DNA from: Dastarcus helophoroides
Lineage: Eukaryota; Arthropoda; Insecta; Coleoptera; Bothrideridae
Direction: 5' to 3'
DNA: 64,000 bases
Assembly: GCA_028583605.1 (NCBI GenBank)
Contig: CM053329.1
Location: 620,001-684,000, forward strand
The first letter of the stretch is position 1; each line of letters starts with the position of its first letter. The notes beneath the pieces are model-generated. The model ran no database searches and had not been told where the DNA came from. It saw only the letters and a program-made list of their open reading frames with translations. Of this stretch, positions 23,235 through 34,890 are shown one piece after another. The position numbers and the translations under genes are program-made.

Positions 23235-23402
23235 CAACATTAATACCACCTTAATTTTTGTATAATCTAAATGGTTCATAATGTAATTGCAACAATATTG
23301 CATGATGAACACTGCTGCGTGTTCAAATCTCAAAGGAAATCGATTCAACAAAAATAGCTGGTGGAGTGCACCAATGCCAATTACAGTGTCATTGCAAAAT
23401 CA
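23235..23402 (+). repeat. 168-bp repeat, copy 1
   Basis: This segment recurs at 31594-31760 with about 95 percent identity. Shared ends are CAACATTAATACCA and CATTGCAAAATCA. Inside lie GGTTCATAATG and GTGTTCAAATCTC, the latter faintly like a pol III B box. The short frame inside it is not convincing as a protein. It may be a SINE or a fragment of a larger element. Confidence 0.7.
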
Positions 23403-23768
23403 TTTAAATGTGCCTTTTTCTGCAGACAGATTTGATTTGATTGATTTATTAAAGCTGGTTGACTTGTAAGAGGAGTGTTAACTTGTTAAATGGCGACACT
23501 CAAATTAGATCTTTCCTTTCATTAGCAGAGAACTTACGTACAAAATCTTAAGAATTTACTTCATTTAAAGGGTTCTTATAGAGATGTATCACCATAGTCT
23601 CTAAAATTACTACATACTTTCTTGTAAGCTTCTCACAATGTTATAAACTTCCCTTAACTAATGGTTTCAATTTCTCCTTTACCTTCTAAATATTTATTCA
23701 TGTTGGTCGAAGAAGCACAAAGTGGTCAATATGAATTGAAGTAAAATAAAAATTTATAAAGGCTAAAG

Positions 23769-24041
23769 GCTAATACACGCTCGTAGACAAAATCAAGCGA
23801 TTGTCTATAGACAGATCGAGGGTTTTTTCTCTAGACAGTTCCGAACAAGTTCCAAAATGGTCTAGAGACTTTTTAAGACGTTTATACCTGAGCAATTTAG
23901 CTAAACTAGGTTTTCAGACACCATGACAAACGAGACAGCGACCAGTGAAATTGCTACTGTGTGTTTTCCATTTGTTTATAGAAAATCCCACTTTGCCTAC
24001 AGACACCAGTTCCGCGATTTTGTTGCGAGTGTGTACTAGGC
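23769..24041. mobile_element. miniature inverted-repeat element, 273 bp
   Basis: The left end GCTAATACACGCTCGTAGAC with AAAATC matches the inverse of the right end, GATTTTGTTGCGAGTGTGTACTAGGC, in about 20 of 26 positions. The subterminal parts include CTATAGACAG and CTGTCTAG-like words. The pattern suggests a PIF/Harbinger-like miniature element but that is a guess; no target duplication is clear. Confidence 0.5.
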
Positions 24042-24499
24042 ATAATGGTGACCATTGAATTTGCAACAGGCCGTATAAGCAATAGTGCTTATTAGTAGTG
24101 AATTGGAAGCTTTTTGTAAATAATATACATAGAAACTTTCCTTATCGGTAACAATGATTCCAGAAAGAAAGGGTAAACTCGAATTGAATTTTAAATTATT
24201 GTTGGAAACTCGTTTTCTTTTCCGAAATTTGGAGCGAAAATAAAAATTTCGGCTTTAAATCTATTTCCAGAAAACTCTTCAAAACATATGTTTTTAAATT
24301 TCTAATTTTATCAAGGATAATTATTTTAGAGATGTAATGAATAAAAAGAATCTCATTTTTTATGGTGCTTTGTCAGCCATCTCCTAAGACGAGATTAATA
24401 ATGGTTTTTCGGAGAAAAGCACGATATTAGGCTACTGCCCTACGTAAAGCTGTATTTGAAATTGAGAATGAATATTCGTTTCACTGTATGCAGCAGCAG

Positions 24500-25200
24500 G
24501 AATCTAATAATTATAAATCCTTCCGATGGGATCTAATCTATCTATCCTAGGAGTGAATGGGAGTACTAACTTCTCTTGGGACGATCATGTGCGCGATATT
24601 GCCAAATCCGCCTCTCAGAAGCTAGGCTTTCTTTTTAGGGCTAAAAAGTACTTCACGGCTCATCAGCTATTAACACTATACAAAGCTCAAGTTAGGCCAA
24701 CACTAGAATACTGTTCTCATGTTTGGAGTTTAGCCCCAAAACACGCTCTCTTGGATTCAATTCAAGAAGAGCGATTCGCCTAATTGATGACTAGAGTCTG
24801 ACCGATTCTCTCGAAACACTAGAGCACAGACGTATGGTTGGTGACTTGTCCCTTTTCTACAAGTACTATCATGGAAGATGCTCGCAGGAACTAATACGAT
24901 TGATCCCCCCAAGGGCAAGATTCTTGAGGTGTACTAGACAGTCGGAGACAGCAAATTCCTGTGCGGTCCAGCTTGACACAGTGAGGACTTCTGTCTACGG
25001 AGACTCTTTTTTCTATAGAACTTCCAAGTTACGAAACTTGTTACCGAAAGGAATTTTCCCCAAAAATTACAACCTATCCTTGTTTAAGAAGGCAGTTCAT
25101 CGCCATCTATCCTTATTTCCTATTGGCAGTGCTTTGAAAGCATAATGGGGTTACCTTTTGCGAGTCGATTAAACTTAAAAAAAAATATATATTACAGCAC
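24500..25200 (+). pseudogene. CR1/Jockey-group LINE, 3' end of the reverse transcriptase ORF
   Basis: Two open stretches cover the C-terminal region of a non-LTR retrotransposon polymerase. The first (24526-24783) contains FSWDDHVRDIAKSASQKLGF, then LFRAKKYFTAHQLLTLYKAQ and RPTLEYCSHVWS; the second (24834-25145) contains HRRMVGDLSLFYKYYHGRC, IPPRARFLRCTR and ends NYNLSLFKKAVHRHLSLFP. A one-base frameshift near 24770 and an in-frame TAG about 30 bases later separate them. The catalytic RT motifs lie further upstream and are missing, so the copy is 5'-truncated and dead. The C-terminal architecture is of the CR1/Jockey group; the exact clade is uncertain. An A-rich tail follows near 25178. Confidence 0.8.
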
Positions 25201-25387
25201 TAATCTTATGCATCCTAGATAAGATTACTCAAGTTTTACCATGTTTTTTCCTAGATCAGTTTCAGACTGACAGTTCCATGCATGTAAAGTCTTCAGTTAA
25301 ACGTTATTATCTGAAATCTAGTTGTTTATCAGGTTCAGCCCATTTAGATAAAAAGATGATAGAACGATAAAACTTGAAAGACTCAAA

Positions 25388-25476
25388 AATTGAAATACAG
25401 AACTTGTCCTCTGAAACCAAGAAAGATTAAGAAACACAACAAAGGTTGCTCAACGGGTTTCAACAGCCAGGCTGCC
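25388..25476 (-). mobile_element. PLE family A fragment
   Basis: A single arm in inverse orientation: ACTTGTCCTCTGAAACCAAG, AAAGATTAAG, ACACAACAAAGGTTG, then CAACGGGTTTCAACAGCC. It matches one arm of 18251-18497. The hammerhead stem II is broken. It abuts the 90-bp tandem units of family D directly. Confidence 0.6.
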
Positions 25477-25707
25477 AGAAGAGTTTCGCCACTGGTATTG
25501 TGGACATACTGAGTTACCGTGCTCTTCTGTCTAAACTTTCTTATCCTTTGTACCAATTTTCAATTCAGAAGAGTTTTGCCTCTGGTATGGTGGACATACT
25601 GAGTTACCGTGCTCTTCTGTCTAAACTTTCTTATCCTTTGTACCAAATTTTCAATTCAGAAGAGTTTCGCCTCTGGAATGGTGGACATACTGAGTTACCG
25701 TGCTCTG
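25477..25707 (+). repeat. tandem array of 90-91-bp units (about 2.5 copies)
   Basis: Units start at 25477, 25567 and 25658 with AGAAGAGTTTCGCC or a close variant, continue through GTGGACATACTGAGTTACCG and TGCTCTTCTGTCTAAACTTTC, and end TTTTCAATTC. The third unit diverges after GTGCTCT into PLE family D. The same GAGTTACCGTGCTCTGATG junction occurs at 54320, so the unit belongs to the family D terminal repeat. Confidence 0.85.
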
Positions 25708-25920
25708 ATGTTTTGAAATTGGCCTTTTCATTCTTTTATCTTTGCATATTCCCTTATATTTATTTTTATTTATTGTTTTTTTTCTTTGTTCCTGAAGAAG
25801 CCCCCTACGATGGTGGGCGAAACGTCGAACACTTTTAGTAGTTCTTTGAGACGGTCCAGTCCCGGAAGAAGTATATCTTGTACTGACTCTGGCCCTGGAA
25901 GCCTTCGCTATAAAATAAAT
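25708..25920 (+). mobile_element. PLE family D terminal segment (copy 1)
   Basis: This matches 54336-54550 at about 90 percent identity: GATGTTTTGAAATTGGCCTT, the CATATTCCCTTATATT block, TGATGGTGGGCGAAACGTCG-like core, AACACTTTTAGTAGTTCTTT, and CCTGGAAGCCTTCG near the end. The segment carries a hammerhead motif and no coding sequence. Confidence 0.65.
25787..25831 (+). ncRNA. hammerhead-type motif with minimal stem III (PLE family D)
   Basis: Stem I is TGTTC at 25787-25791 with GAACA at 25827-25831. Between them are CTGAAGA (core), GCCC...GGGC (stem II, 25800-25818), GAAA, CG and TC, with cleavage expected after GTC. Stem III is reduced to nothing but the CG dinucleotide, so a single copy may not fold alone, as described for very short stem III hammerheads that work as dimers. 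All invariant core bases are present. Confidence 0.6.
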
Positions 25921-28900
25921 GACTGAATTATTTTGAAGATGCTGTCCTGAAATGAGCCGAGAAATGTATTAATGAGCGAGGAAACATTTTCAAACAACTT
26001 CTGAAGGCGTATTAGCGATTTTAAGGATTGGACATTAAATAATCTTCCCTGTTTGTTAATACAATACTTATTCTAACATTCCTAAAGCAGACATATTAAA
26101 CTGTTGACATTTAGTTTCATAGTTCAATAGGCTAATTTCATATTGAGTTTCGATTTCTTAAAATGTACAGTGATAGTCATCAAGAGTGCTCAGCAACTTT
26201 TCGGACATATTAAGTTGATTTTGTAATAAAACTTTATGTGGCCATTTCGCAGTATCAGAAGGCCTCAACATTTTTTTAAATAGAGACATGTATTTTTTTT
26301 CAGGCCACGGAACAGTATGTTTAAAGGGCAAACATCTTAGATGAAGTTATGAATAAAATGTCGTAAAAATTGATAATATGAATAATCATTACGAGAATGC
26401 ATTCGAAAGCTCATGAACAGATAATTAGAGGGTTAAGGTAGCTTTAATAAAGATGGATGCCTCATAGAACATTTATTGTAATTTCTTCTTTGAAATTAAC
26501 TAATAAAATTTTATAAATAAATAAGTTAAGTAAGGTAAATAAATAAAATCTTTTTATATTTCACTCCATTATTTTTAATCAGTGCACTGTTAAGTTTGAT
26601 TTTGTTAGGCCAGTTCTAAACTGCAATCATTTTCAAAAAAATTGGAATATATGTTACACTTACCGTCTTTATATAAAATAGTATATTACATTCCGAGGTG
26701 GAAAGTATTTCATTCTTGTCGATAGAAAAAGATGATTTACCGAGGCTTGTATCTCTGAGGCGAACAATTTCTCGAGACAAGAGCAAAACTTTTCACCGAG
26801 GTTTTTATCTATTTTATTAACAACCATACGTTTTAAATGCAAGTGATGGTTTTTGTAACAAATATAATTACGAGAGAAATTATCAAAGTCAGATATCTCT
26901 ATAACGACACCACAGATTAAAAACTGTCAAGTTGACAATTTGACAGTGGCAATAAAAAAGTTAAACCTACAAACTTATATTAGTGGCATTTTTGACAAAT
27001 ATTCAACAAAAAAGTATTTTCGAAGGCAATTCCCAATTCAGAAGAAATTATTTGTACTTCTCCTTAACTGAGAAAAACCGCTGAAAGTTTGGAAAGAGAT
27101 TTTTTCAATCAAACATCAAACATTTTGGTTATTCAATGAATTTGAATGTTGACATTTACCTGGGCCGAAAGTGACATTTACCTGAGTGGAACGTACTTAC
27201 TTTCCACCCGGGTAAATGTCACTTTCCACCAGGAAGTATGAAATATGTTTCTTTCAAACTTTATTTAAGTTTGAAATGTCAACATTATATCTATGTAAAT
27301 AAAAATATGTAACATTTTTTTACAGATTTAAGTAGTTATAATCAAATAACCGTTCAAAATATATATGAAGTTATGACATTTTTGAAAAGCTCTGTAAACC
27401 AACTTTCCAGTGGTGTGAAAGAAAATACCTGTTTCTATTTAAACAAATATCGATATTTTGTGGTACTGTGAAATGAATCATCCTGTATATAAACGAACAA
27501 GTCCAATTTATAGGCCACCACGTGTCATTTATTGGCCATATGAAGTTCTTTTATGAAATCGACTTTATAAGGTCAAAAATAGGCGAGCACTCCTGGTGAC
27601 ACACTGCACGTTTAGGTCCTGATGACTAATATGGCCATTTGTGCTTATGTAACGTGAGGAAACACCATATTTACATAAATAATTGCTCACAATATTACTG
27701 CTAAGGGCAGAAGCTCAATCCTATAGAAGTAAATTGTCCAAAAGTCGTAATATTTTGGTATCTTTAGTTTAGTGTTGGTCCGTTATTTCTGATTCACCCT
27801 TTGTTTAAATTCCTTTGAATTTTATATATAATTTTTGGTTAACTTAATTAATTAATAAAACTATCGACAAACTGAACTGAGGACCTTTTTAGTTCTTTAA
27901 TTTTAAAAGATCTTTTACTTAATTCTTTTTTTGTCACTAGTATGAATAAAGTTACTCTTTTTTTGTTTACTGTTCAAAGCTGATCTCCCTATAACATTTT
28001 CACCAATTCAATAACACTAAATAAATTGAGAAAAATTGTTGCGGAACTTAAGAGAATATTGATTAAATCCTATGCATTCGAGTCGTGTCTGAGCTAAACG
28101 AATCAAAGGGGAAGTTTCAAATTTGTCCGAAGATCACTTTCTCGTAAAATTCTTATAACAGTTGAGAGAAAAGCCAGAGGAGGCAATATGTCTATACGAT
28201 CAAGTTTTCTAGGACTAAATGAGGATAAAAGAAGTCAAAGACCTGTAAAATAGACCTTCGGCGGATTTTCCGACAAAAAGCGTCAAACCACTGTGATTTA
28301 TGAAGGTTCTGTCTATTCACGGGATAGCTTTTTGACTTTCATAGCGGTTGTTTTATAAAGTCGTCGCAAATAATAGCCGAGCAATAATATACATTTTGGA
28401 ATGTCGGAAGACACAATTTTTATATTCCTTTTCCCGTTGCCACCTAGAAAGAAAATGAATGAATATCGTTACTAAGCATTAATTCGGAAAATAATTAAAT
28501 TAAAATTAATGACAAACAATAATTATATTGAAAAATGCATTGTTTACTTGTTAATATTTTATTTTAAATTTAAGAGATTTTTCAGAATGCACCACCACTA
28601 CCATAACGATGTTATATTACCGATACCTTATAACTTTGTTGTAATTTTTCAAATTAATTTTGAAAAAATAATTTATACATATTAAAATAAAATATAATAC
28701 ATACATATGCAATCAATTTAGGTGCTTGTGACCAATTTTGCTTTGACCGATGAATAATTTTTTAACCATTATGTGAACTCAGTGATACTAGACTCTAAAT
28801 CTGAACCCTGGATTATAAAGAAAAGCTTTTGTGTTCTGTGTCCAAATTAAGAAGGGCAAGTATGGAAATGGTAAGAGATACTTATTTGGCCAAGTGAGAA

Positions 28901-28979
28901 AAATGTTAATTATTAAAAGGGTAAAAAAACTGACGTAACCCTTTCTAAATCAGCTAATAAGATTTATTGACATTTCTAA
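25921..28979. other. no gene; a hairpin region and AT-rich sequence
   Basis: 26690-27245 has weak inverse symmetry (GGTGGAAAGTATTTCAT near 26698 and ATGAAATA-type words near 27238) around the hairpin at 27171-27222 and may be a decayed inverted-repeat element. The remainder is AT-rich with no recognisable gene, repeat or RNA. Confidence 0.4.
27171..27222. repeat. hairpin with repeated GACATTTACC words
   Basis: GTGACATTTACCTGAGTGGA at 27171 faces TCCACCCGGGTAAATGTCAC at 27203-27222, arms of 20 bp with few mismatches around a 12-nt loop. A further direct copy of TGACATTTACCTG precedes it at 27150. Confidence 0.7.
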
Positions 28980-29935
28980 CCCTTACTTTCTGGAATTCTT
29001 TAATATTCATAACTAATAAACTTTATTAACGATAAAAACCCAACAAATTTTAAAAATTCCACAAGGTTTTCGATTAATATTTGTTAACACCGGACCAGGT
29101 TTCGCATTACTGTATCATCGGCGTTCATACCAGCAATTTGTTTAGCTGTTGTTATGCTAACAAGCTCCATGGATCACAGACTCCTGCGAATATTCCTACT
29201 AATCCAAATTCTCGTCCAAAGCTTCAATTAGAGGTGTGTTCAGAAGATCAAGCTGCTCGTTCATAAGTGTAAATTGACTAGATTCTAAATATGAATAAAT
29301 GTGAATTTCTGTGGCTTCCAAGAAATTAAATTTTTTAGTGTTATTACAAATATACTGTGTTTGCGCATGTATGTTTATGTTGTGTTTCTAATAGATGCTT
29401 TGCAAAATTTGATCTTTCTGAAGGCAGTAAGATGCTCGCTGTACCTTATATGAAAATTACGTGATGTTTGTCCTATATATACAGCATTACATTCAGAGCA
29501 ATTCAATTTATAAATACCAGACTTACCAAGTCGTGTAGATTTTTTTTTGCATTAAAAATCATGTTACTTAATGAATTATATGATTTAAAGGTGGGTATCA
29601 TTTGGGATGTATGAGAAATTATGTTACTTATCTTTTTCGAGATAGATAGAAAATATCTAATAGCAAAATAGTGTGTTTTTTTTGTTTGGTTGTTTAGGAA
29701 AAATATAATTAATAGCTAATTTGTGTTCTTTTATAGATATTAATGTATTAAAGGTGTTTTTAGAATATCCATTGCTATAAGCTATTTGTTTAATTATGTT
29801 ATTTTCTCGATTAAAGTTTTTCTTTATTCATTGGTACCATATAAGCTCTATTTATCATTGATTTATATGCTGCCAATTTGTGTGGAATTGGATGTAAGGA
29901 ATCATTTGGAATTGTTACAACATAAAAGCTAATAA
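28980..29935 (-). pseudogene. Penelope-like element, 3' part of the ORF with GIY-YIG endonuclease (family C)
   Basis: Read on the minus strand from 29935: a post-RT connector (PHKLAAYKSMINRAYMVP, then NIIKQIAYSNGYSKNTFNT), then the GIY-YIG nuclease domain, SGIYKLNCSECNAVYIGQTS and RNFHIRYSEHL (GIY at about 29510, YIG at about 29475), and the typical PLE C-terminus LMNEQLDLLNTPLIEALDEN closed by a TAG at 29199-29201. The nuclease cuts target DNA to prime reverse transcription. Several frameshifts and stops break the frame. The terminal segment after the stop (29198-28980) matches the palindrome arms at 9130-9790 and includes a decayed hammerhead (CCGATGA, GAAACC, GGTCCGGTG). The RT domain itself is not visible. 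Confidence 0.8.
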
Positions 29936-31593
29936 GATTTTTAATTTCCACTTTATTCTCCTAATGTTGGCTTTGGTTTAAACATTATTAGCAAAATGTT
30001 GATTTTTACTTTGACATTTTTACATTTTTCGACTTTAAATTTAACTTTATTTTTTCTTCCCTTCTTTTTAAAGCCTCAGTTTTAAGCATAGAAGTTTTAT
30101 TAGAAATTTTGCGTTACAGTTAAATTTTTTTATAAATTATAAATGTTTCACCAAAATTCGACTGTTCAATATATTTTTTTTTCTATTTCAACTCAAATTT
30201 AAGGGTTTCAAATCAAATTTAAAGAATAAATAAGTCATTTTGACAATGAGATTAAAGTGAACATTTCGGGGCAAAAGTCGAAATGTCGAAGCAAAATTCC
30301 AACATTAAAACTGAAGACGATGTTTTGAGATTAAAGTAAAAAAAATTAGGGATTTTTTTTTCAGATTTAAATCAAATATTCAACATTTTACTAGACATTA
30401 AAAAAAAAAATAAAAAAATCAGGTGAAACTTTGAGATTGTATTCGAAATTTTGAAAAAAAAAATCTTTCGACATTGAACATAAAATTGAAACTAAAAACT
30501 CGAAATTTTAAAAAATAAACAACTGTTGTTGTCGTCAGAACGAAGTCTAACATTAACGGAACTAGTAATTGGTTCCCAAATTTGAAATCTAAAAAATATT
30601 CAAACTCGTCCGCCTTTTTTTTCTGCCTTTCTCACTGACGGTTCTGCCGAGGCCATGCAGGTCGACTATCTACTATCTGATAGCTAGGTCTTATTCTACA
30701 TATGCAGGCTGTTTCAATGAAAACTATTCACCCTAAATAACTTTTTAGCTCCTGATTTTGAATAAAAATGCAGAACTGCACGTCAATAAATACATGGTGT
30801 TTTCGAATAAAATGCTAATACTGAAGGTGCATAATCTTCGAACGATTTTAAGGAAGTGCATAGGTTGAGAATAATGGTATTAAGACAGTGATAACCTACT
30901 TCACATATGAGGGAAATTATGTTCGAAAAAATAAACTAAAAATTGAAGGTTGCTTCTACTATCACCGGAGAGCTAGAGAGAAAGGGAGTCCACGAGCTCT
31001 ATTTGTTACAGGCTGAGAATCGTGACTTCAGTGGTAACCTATTTCATGTTCTTGTTGGGTAACAAAATTACAATGTTTGAATATTCGAATCACTGTAAAC
31101 TTTTTTATTTTACTATAACTAAAAAATGTAAAAAAAATAGGAACATCAACTTTTTTTAATCCGTCTGCGTGGCAATTGAAAATTCCTAAAAATAAACAAG
31201 AAAAAATATAAAAAGTGGTGACCAAAATTGAATTGATTTATGTTATTGTGATTACTTTTTTTTTAATATTAAACGAAAATATCCACTTATAGAAACATAT
31301 TACCGAAAAAAGCTAATAATATTGGATTAGGAGGTTTTTACCTAAAGTTGATTAATAAAAAAATATTTTGAATAAACAAATAATTCTTTCAAAATCAACT
31401 TTAAAACATATTAATTTTCAACTAGCAAAGTTAGGTCCTTTAAAAGAAAGCAAGTTCTTTTGCCACCAATACTAAGAACTTTTAGGACTTCATTGTGTGA
31501 TGGATTTACTACCAATGTTTTCCTCTATGTAAGAAATAATAAATTTGTGAGTACAAATAAAAAGATAAAATTATAGTAGGGATTCCTACATTT
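29936..31593. other. no gene; cryptically simple AT-rich tract
   Basis: 30000-30520 is built from short words such as TCGAAAT, TTTGAGATTAAAG and AAAATT without fixed period, like 47700-49640. No credible frame occurs. Confidence 0.45.
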
Positions 31594-31760
31594 CAACATT
31601 AATACCATCTTAATTTTTGTATAATCTAAATGGTTCATAATGTAATTGCAACAATATTGCATGATGAACATGCAGCGTGTTCAAATCTCAAAGCAAATCG
31701 ATTCAACAAAAATAGCTGGTGGAGTGCACCAATGCCAATTACAGTGTCATTGCAAAATCA
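31594..31760 (+). repeat. 168-bp repeat, copy 2
   Basis: Same orientation and ends as 23235-23402, with about 95 percent identity over its length. The sharp loss of similarity on both sides marks the limits of the unit. Confidence 0.7.
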
Positions 31761-32692
31761 GGGGAAAGTATTATACTGGGTGGTAGTTTGCTACGCCCAC
31801 TCACATCTTTTTTTTTGTTCAATGGGTAGCGTCAAGTAAGACGCTAATTTATTCTAAATAAATTTTGCCTCCTGAAAAATTTTCTACAGGTCTATTAGAT
31901 GTGTGTTTGTTAGGATTTGTGAAGTAAGTGCCATGGATTTAAACCTTTATGTTTAATGGACAATCGGAACAAACTTTTTATTAGTGTTTTAGTGCTATTA
32001 GGTAATGACAATATGTTTGATTTCTATGATTGAAGGCATCTTTTTTCATTTTAGTATTAAATAATTTTAAAAGTTTTTAAATTTATTATTATACGGACCG
32101 CCCTCTTCAGCTGCTACCTGAATAAAGGAATTAATTCTTAATGTTGTTTAAATAATTTAAATACTGTTTGTAGTATGCCGAAATAATTAAATGTATTAAT
32201 ACTTCGGAATAGATAATCTGTTTAAATTATAAAAAGTCGAATACATTTTTCATAAAAAAATTACCATTTATTGAAGCTCGAACGTTAATTTTAAATTGAC
32301 TTGAAAATGAAATTAATATACGGTTCCTTTTCATGGACTACTGAATGAAATGTTTTAATTTGGTTACATTCATTATAGAAATAGACACAAACAGACTCAC
32401 AAAAGTCATTTTTCTCAGAATGATTATCTGTAAGCGATTTTTTCAAAAAGCAAAATTTATTTGCAATCAAATTGTCTTTTTTTGGACCATGAAAAAATAT
32501 CTTTAACAGGATTGGACTGAAAATTAAATAAAATATATATTTTAGGATCCTTAAAGGTAGCTCTTTTACATGATACCTCACACGATATATTAACTAAACC
32601 CTGATTCATGGTATTTGCGTGGATCATGGAGAACAAACGTTGTGCAAAATTTCAAATTTTCACGTTACAGAGTTTTTGAAGAAGAGAGATGG
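31761..32692. other. no feature recognised
   Basis: AT-rich sequence; the minus-strand frame of 96 codons at 32291-32581 resembles nothing known and is probably chance. Confidence 0.45.
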
Positions 32693-32700
32693 GCGGCTAG

Positions 32701-33007
32701 CATATATGTAATACTTCTATATGAACAGGTCCCTATTCTCTTCGCGAGTTTGTTCAGACTAAATCCGATAAAGATGGAACATGGATAAATGGCGAGTATT
32801 GCGCATGAATGAAGGAAATGAACCAATCGCTACGCGCGGGTTAAACGGGTGTTTATGTTTGGCCGTACACAGCTGACTTTGGCCATGTACAGATGATTTG
32901 TAACACCTGCGCTTTGGGACTCATTAATGCATGTGAAGGTCAGCGAGAAAGAGAAGTCTTTCCTATAAGAAACGAGGAACTGGCCATATAGAAGTATTAC
33001 ATATATG
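32701..33007. mobile_element. miniature transposon with perfect 23-bp terminal repeats
   Basis: CATATATGTAATACTTCTAT plus ATG at 32701-32723 is matched perfectly in inverse at 32985-33007. The flanks repeat GCGGCTAG (32693-32700) and GCGGCTAT (33008-33015), 7 of 8 identical, which looks like an 8-bp target-site duplication and points to hAT- or P-type integration. The 307-bp body is more GC-rich than its surroundings and non-coding. Confidence 0.8.
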
Positions 33008-33224
33008 GCGGCTATAGACGAGAGTGATTATAACGGCTGAGTTTTTTCCTTTTAAGGTGCGGAACCCTAAAAAAAGTAATAAGTGATCAAATCGACTTCC
33101 ATTGACCTTCATACAATGACATAATGTATTTTCAGTGGCATTTCTAACCTTACTTACGATAACTTTGACAGCTACACTCAATATAAATATGATGATATAC
33201 GGGTCCGCCATTAGTGCGTGGATG

Positions 33225-34890
33225 AAGATAGCTCTTAAGTCTGAGAAGATATCAAAATGAAGTTTTGTCCAGTAGCATACGTCTATAGGGAGCACATTTT
33301 AAAATAATTTTCTGTAATTTATTGTACCGATCTTATACAGAGTTGATATAAACTTACTTTTTATTTTAATAGAACACCCTATATATTTTTACATATTTGG
33401 ATAGCTCTGTAAAAATGTAGAAAAATTATATCGAGTTTATGGGGATGTTGATGGGTCCTAGAGGATCATAAATGCTTAGATAGGACTCCGATACAACCAT
33501 TTGTAAACACTCACTATGATGTAGTATTAACCAATTAGCGACATAAACAATCACTGATAGTCTTTTAGTTTCCATAAATCATTAAGATGTTGTTTTATAT
33601 TTTTTAGCTATACAGAGTGATGGAGATTTGCAAATCCAAGAATTACTAAAAAACTTTAAACAGAATGACCTATCTTTATTACCTGATGTGAAAAGGAGAT
33701 AAAATTACCTGTTCAATAAAACCAATAACGTAGAATTTCTTTTGATAGGTTTCATGCAAATTAACTTTCAAATTTTTTTTTTAATTTTTAAGTTTTTGGT
33801 TAATAAAACAAGGATTTTTTGTAATTATTACTAATTAAATTTATAATTGGTATCAATAAGATTTAGATAAATTGTTAACATTCGTAAATAATAATCGAAC
33901 CTGAGCAGATATTTAACTGAGTGCCGAAAAAATTGACAATTAAAAATATGTATTTTACATGAAAACTTTCGGAAGTTGGAAGAGATATTAAAATAAAATT
34001 TTGTTTAGTAACGTACATCTATAGGAAGCACATTTTAAAATTATTTTCATTTTATTGCACTGATCATATGCAGAGTGTTGACATAAACTTGGTTTTTTAA
34101 ATAGAATACCTTGTATATTTTCGAATAGCCCTATAAAAATGCAGCAAAAAATATGGAGTTTATGGAGGTTTTGATGGGTTATTTTCCTAGTAAAGGCTCC
34201 TAAATCAGACATTTGTAAACACTCCATTAACCAATTTGCGACATAAGCAATCATTATAGTCTCAAGTTTTTAGAAACCATTGAAATGTTGCCGTATATTC
34301 TTTAGTTATACAGAGTGATCCAGGTTTACAAATCTAATAATTACTAAAAAATTTTAAATGAAAAGTTCATTTGCATGAAAACTATCAAATGTAACCCCAC
34401 ATAATGTAGTATTGTTGGAAAGCTAATATTATCTACTTTTCATATTAGGTAATAAAAATAGGCCTTTTCATTTAATTATTTTAATAATTTTTGGATTTGC
34501 AAACCTCGTTCACTCTGTATAAGTAAAAAACACAAGATAACATGTTTGTGGTTTATAGAAACTAAAAAACTATCAGTGATTGTTTTCGTTGCAAATTGGT
34601 CAATACTACATCATATTAAGTGTTTACAAATGACTGCATTAGAATCCTGTCTCCGGATTTATGATCCTCTATTAGAAAAACCATAAACCCTATATTCTTT
34701 TGTTGCATTTTTATAGGGCTATCCAAATATGGAAAAATCTGCAAGGTGTTCTATTATAAAAAAAGTATGTTTATATCAACTCTGTATATGATCGGTACAA
34801 TAAAATGAAAATAATTTTAAAATGTGCTCCCTATAGACGTACGCTACTGGGCAAAATTTCATTTTGATGTCTTCTTGTAATATTTCAAAA
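33225..34890. repeat. three copies of a ~450-bp repeat, two direct and one inverted
   Basis: Copies lie at about 33245-33720 (plus), 33984-34370 (plus) and 34440-34885 (minus). Shared blocks are TACGTCTATAGGGAGCACAT, AGAACACCCT, a TTTGTAAACACTC block, AGTTTCTA/TAGAAACT and CAGAGTGATCCAGG-like tips. The second and third form an inverted pair around a short centre. The tips resemble TATACAGGGTG, so this is probably another subfamily of that element type. Short frames inside it are not genes. Confidence 0.65.

Noticed and set aside
25477..25707. CRISPR-like array
   Set aside because: The units are contiguous 90-bp tandem repeats without unique spacers, in a eukaryotic intron.
25446..25838. 130-codon plus-strand frame
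   Set aside because: It simply translates the 90-bp tandem units and the family D segment.
32963..33295. 110-codon minus-strand frame
   Set aside because: It starts inside one repeat copy and runs through the right end of the miniature transposon at 32701-33007; no protein family is recognisable.
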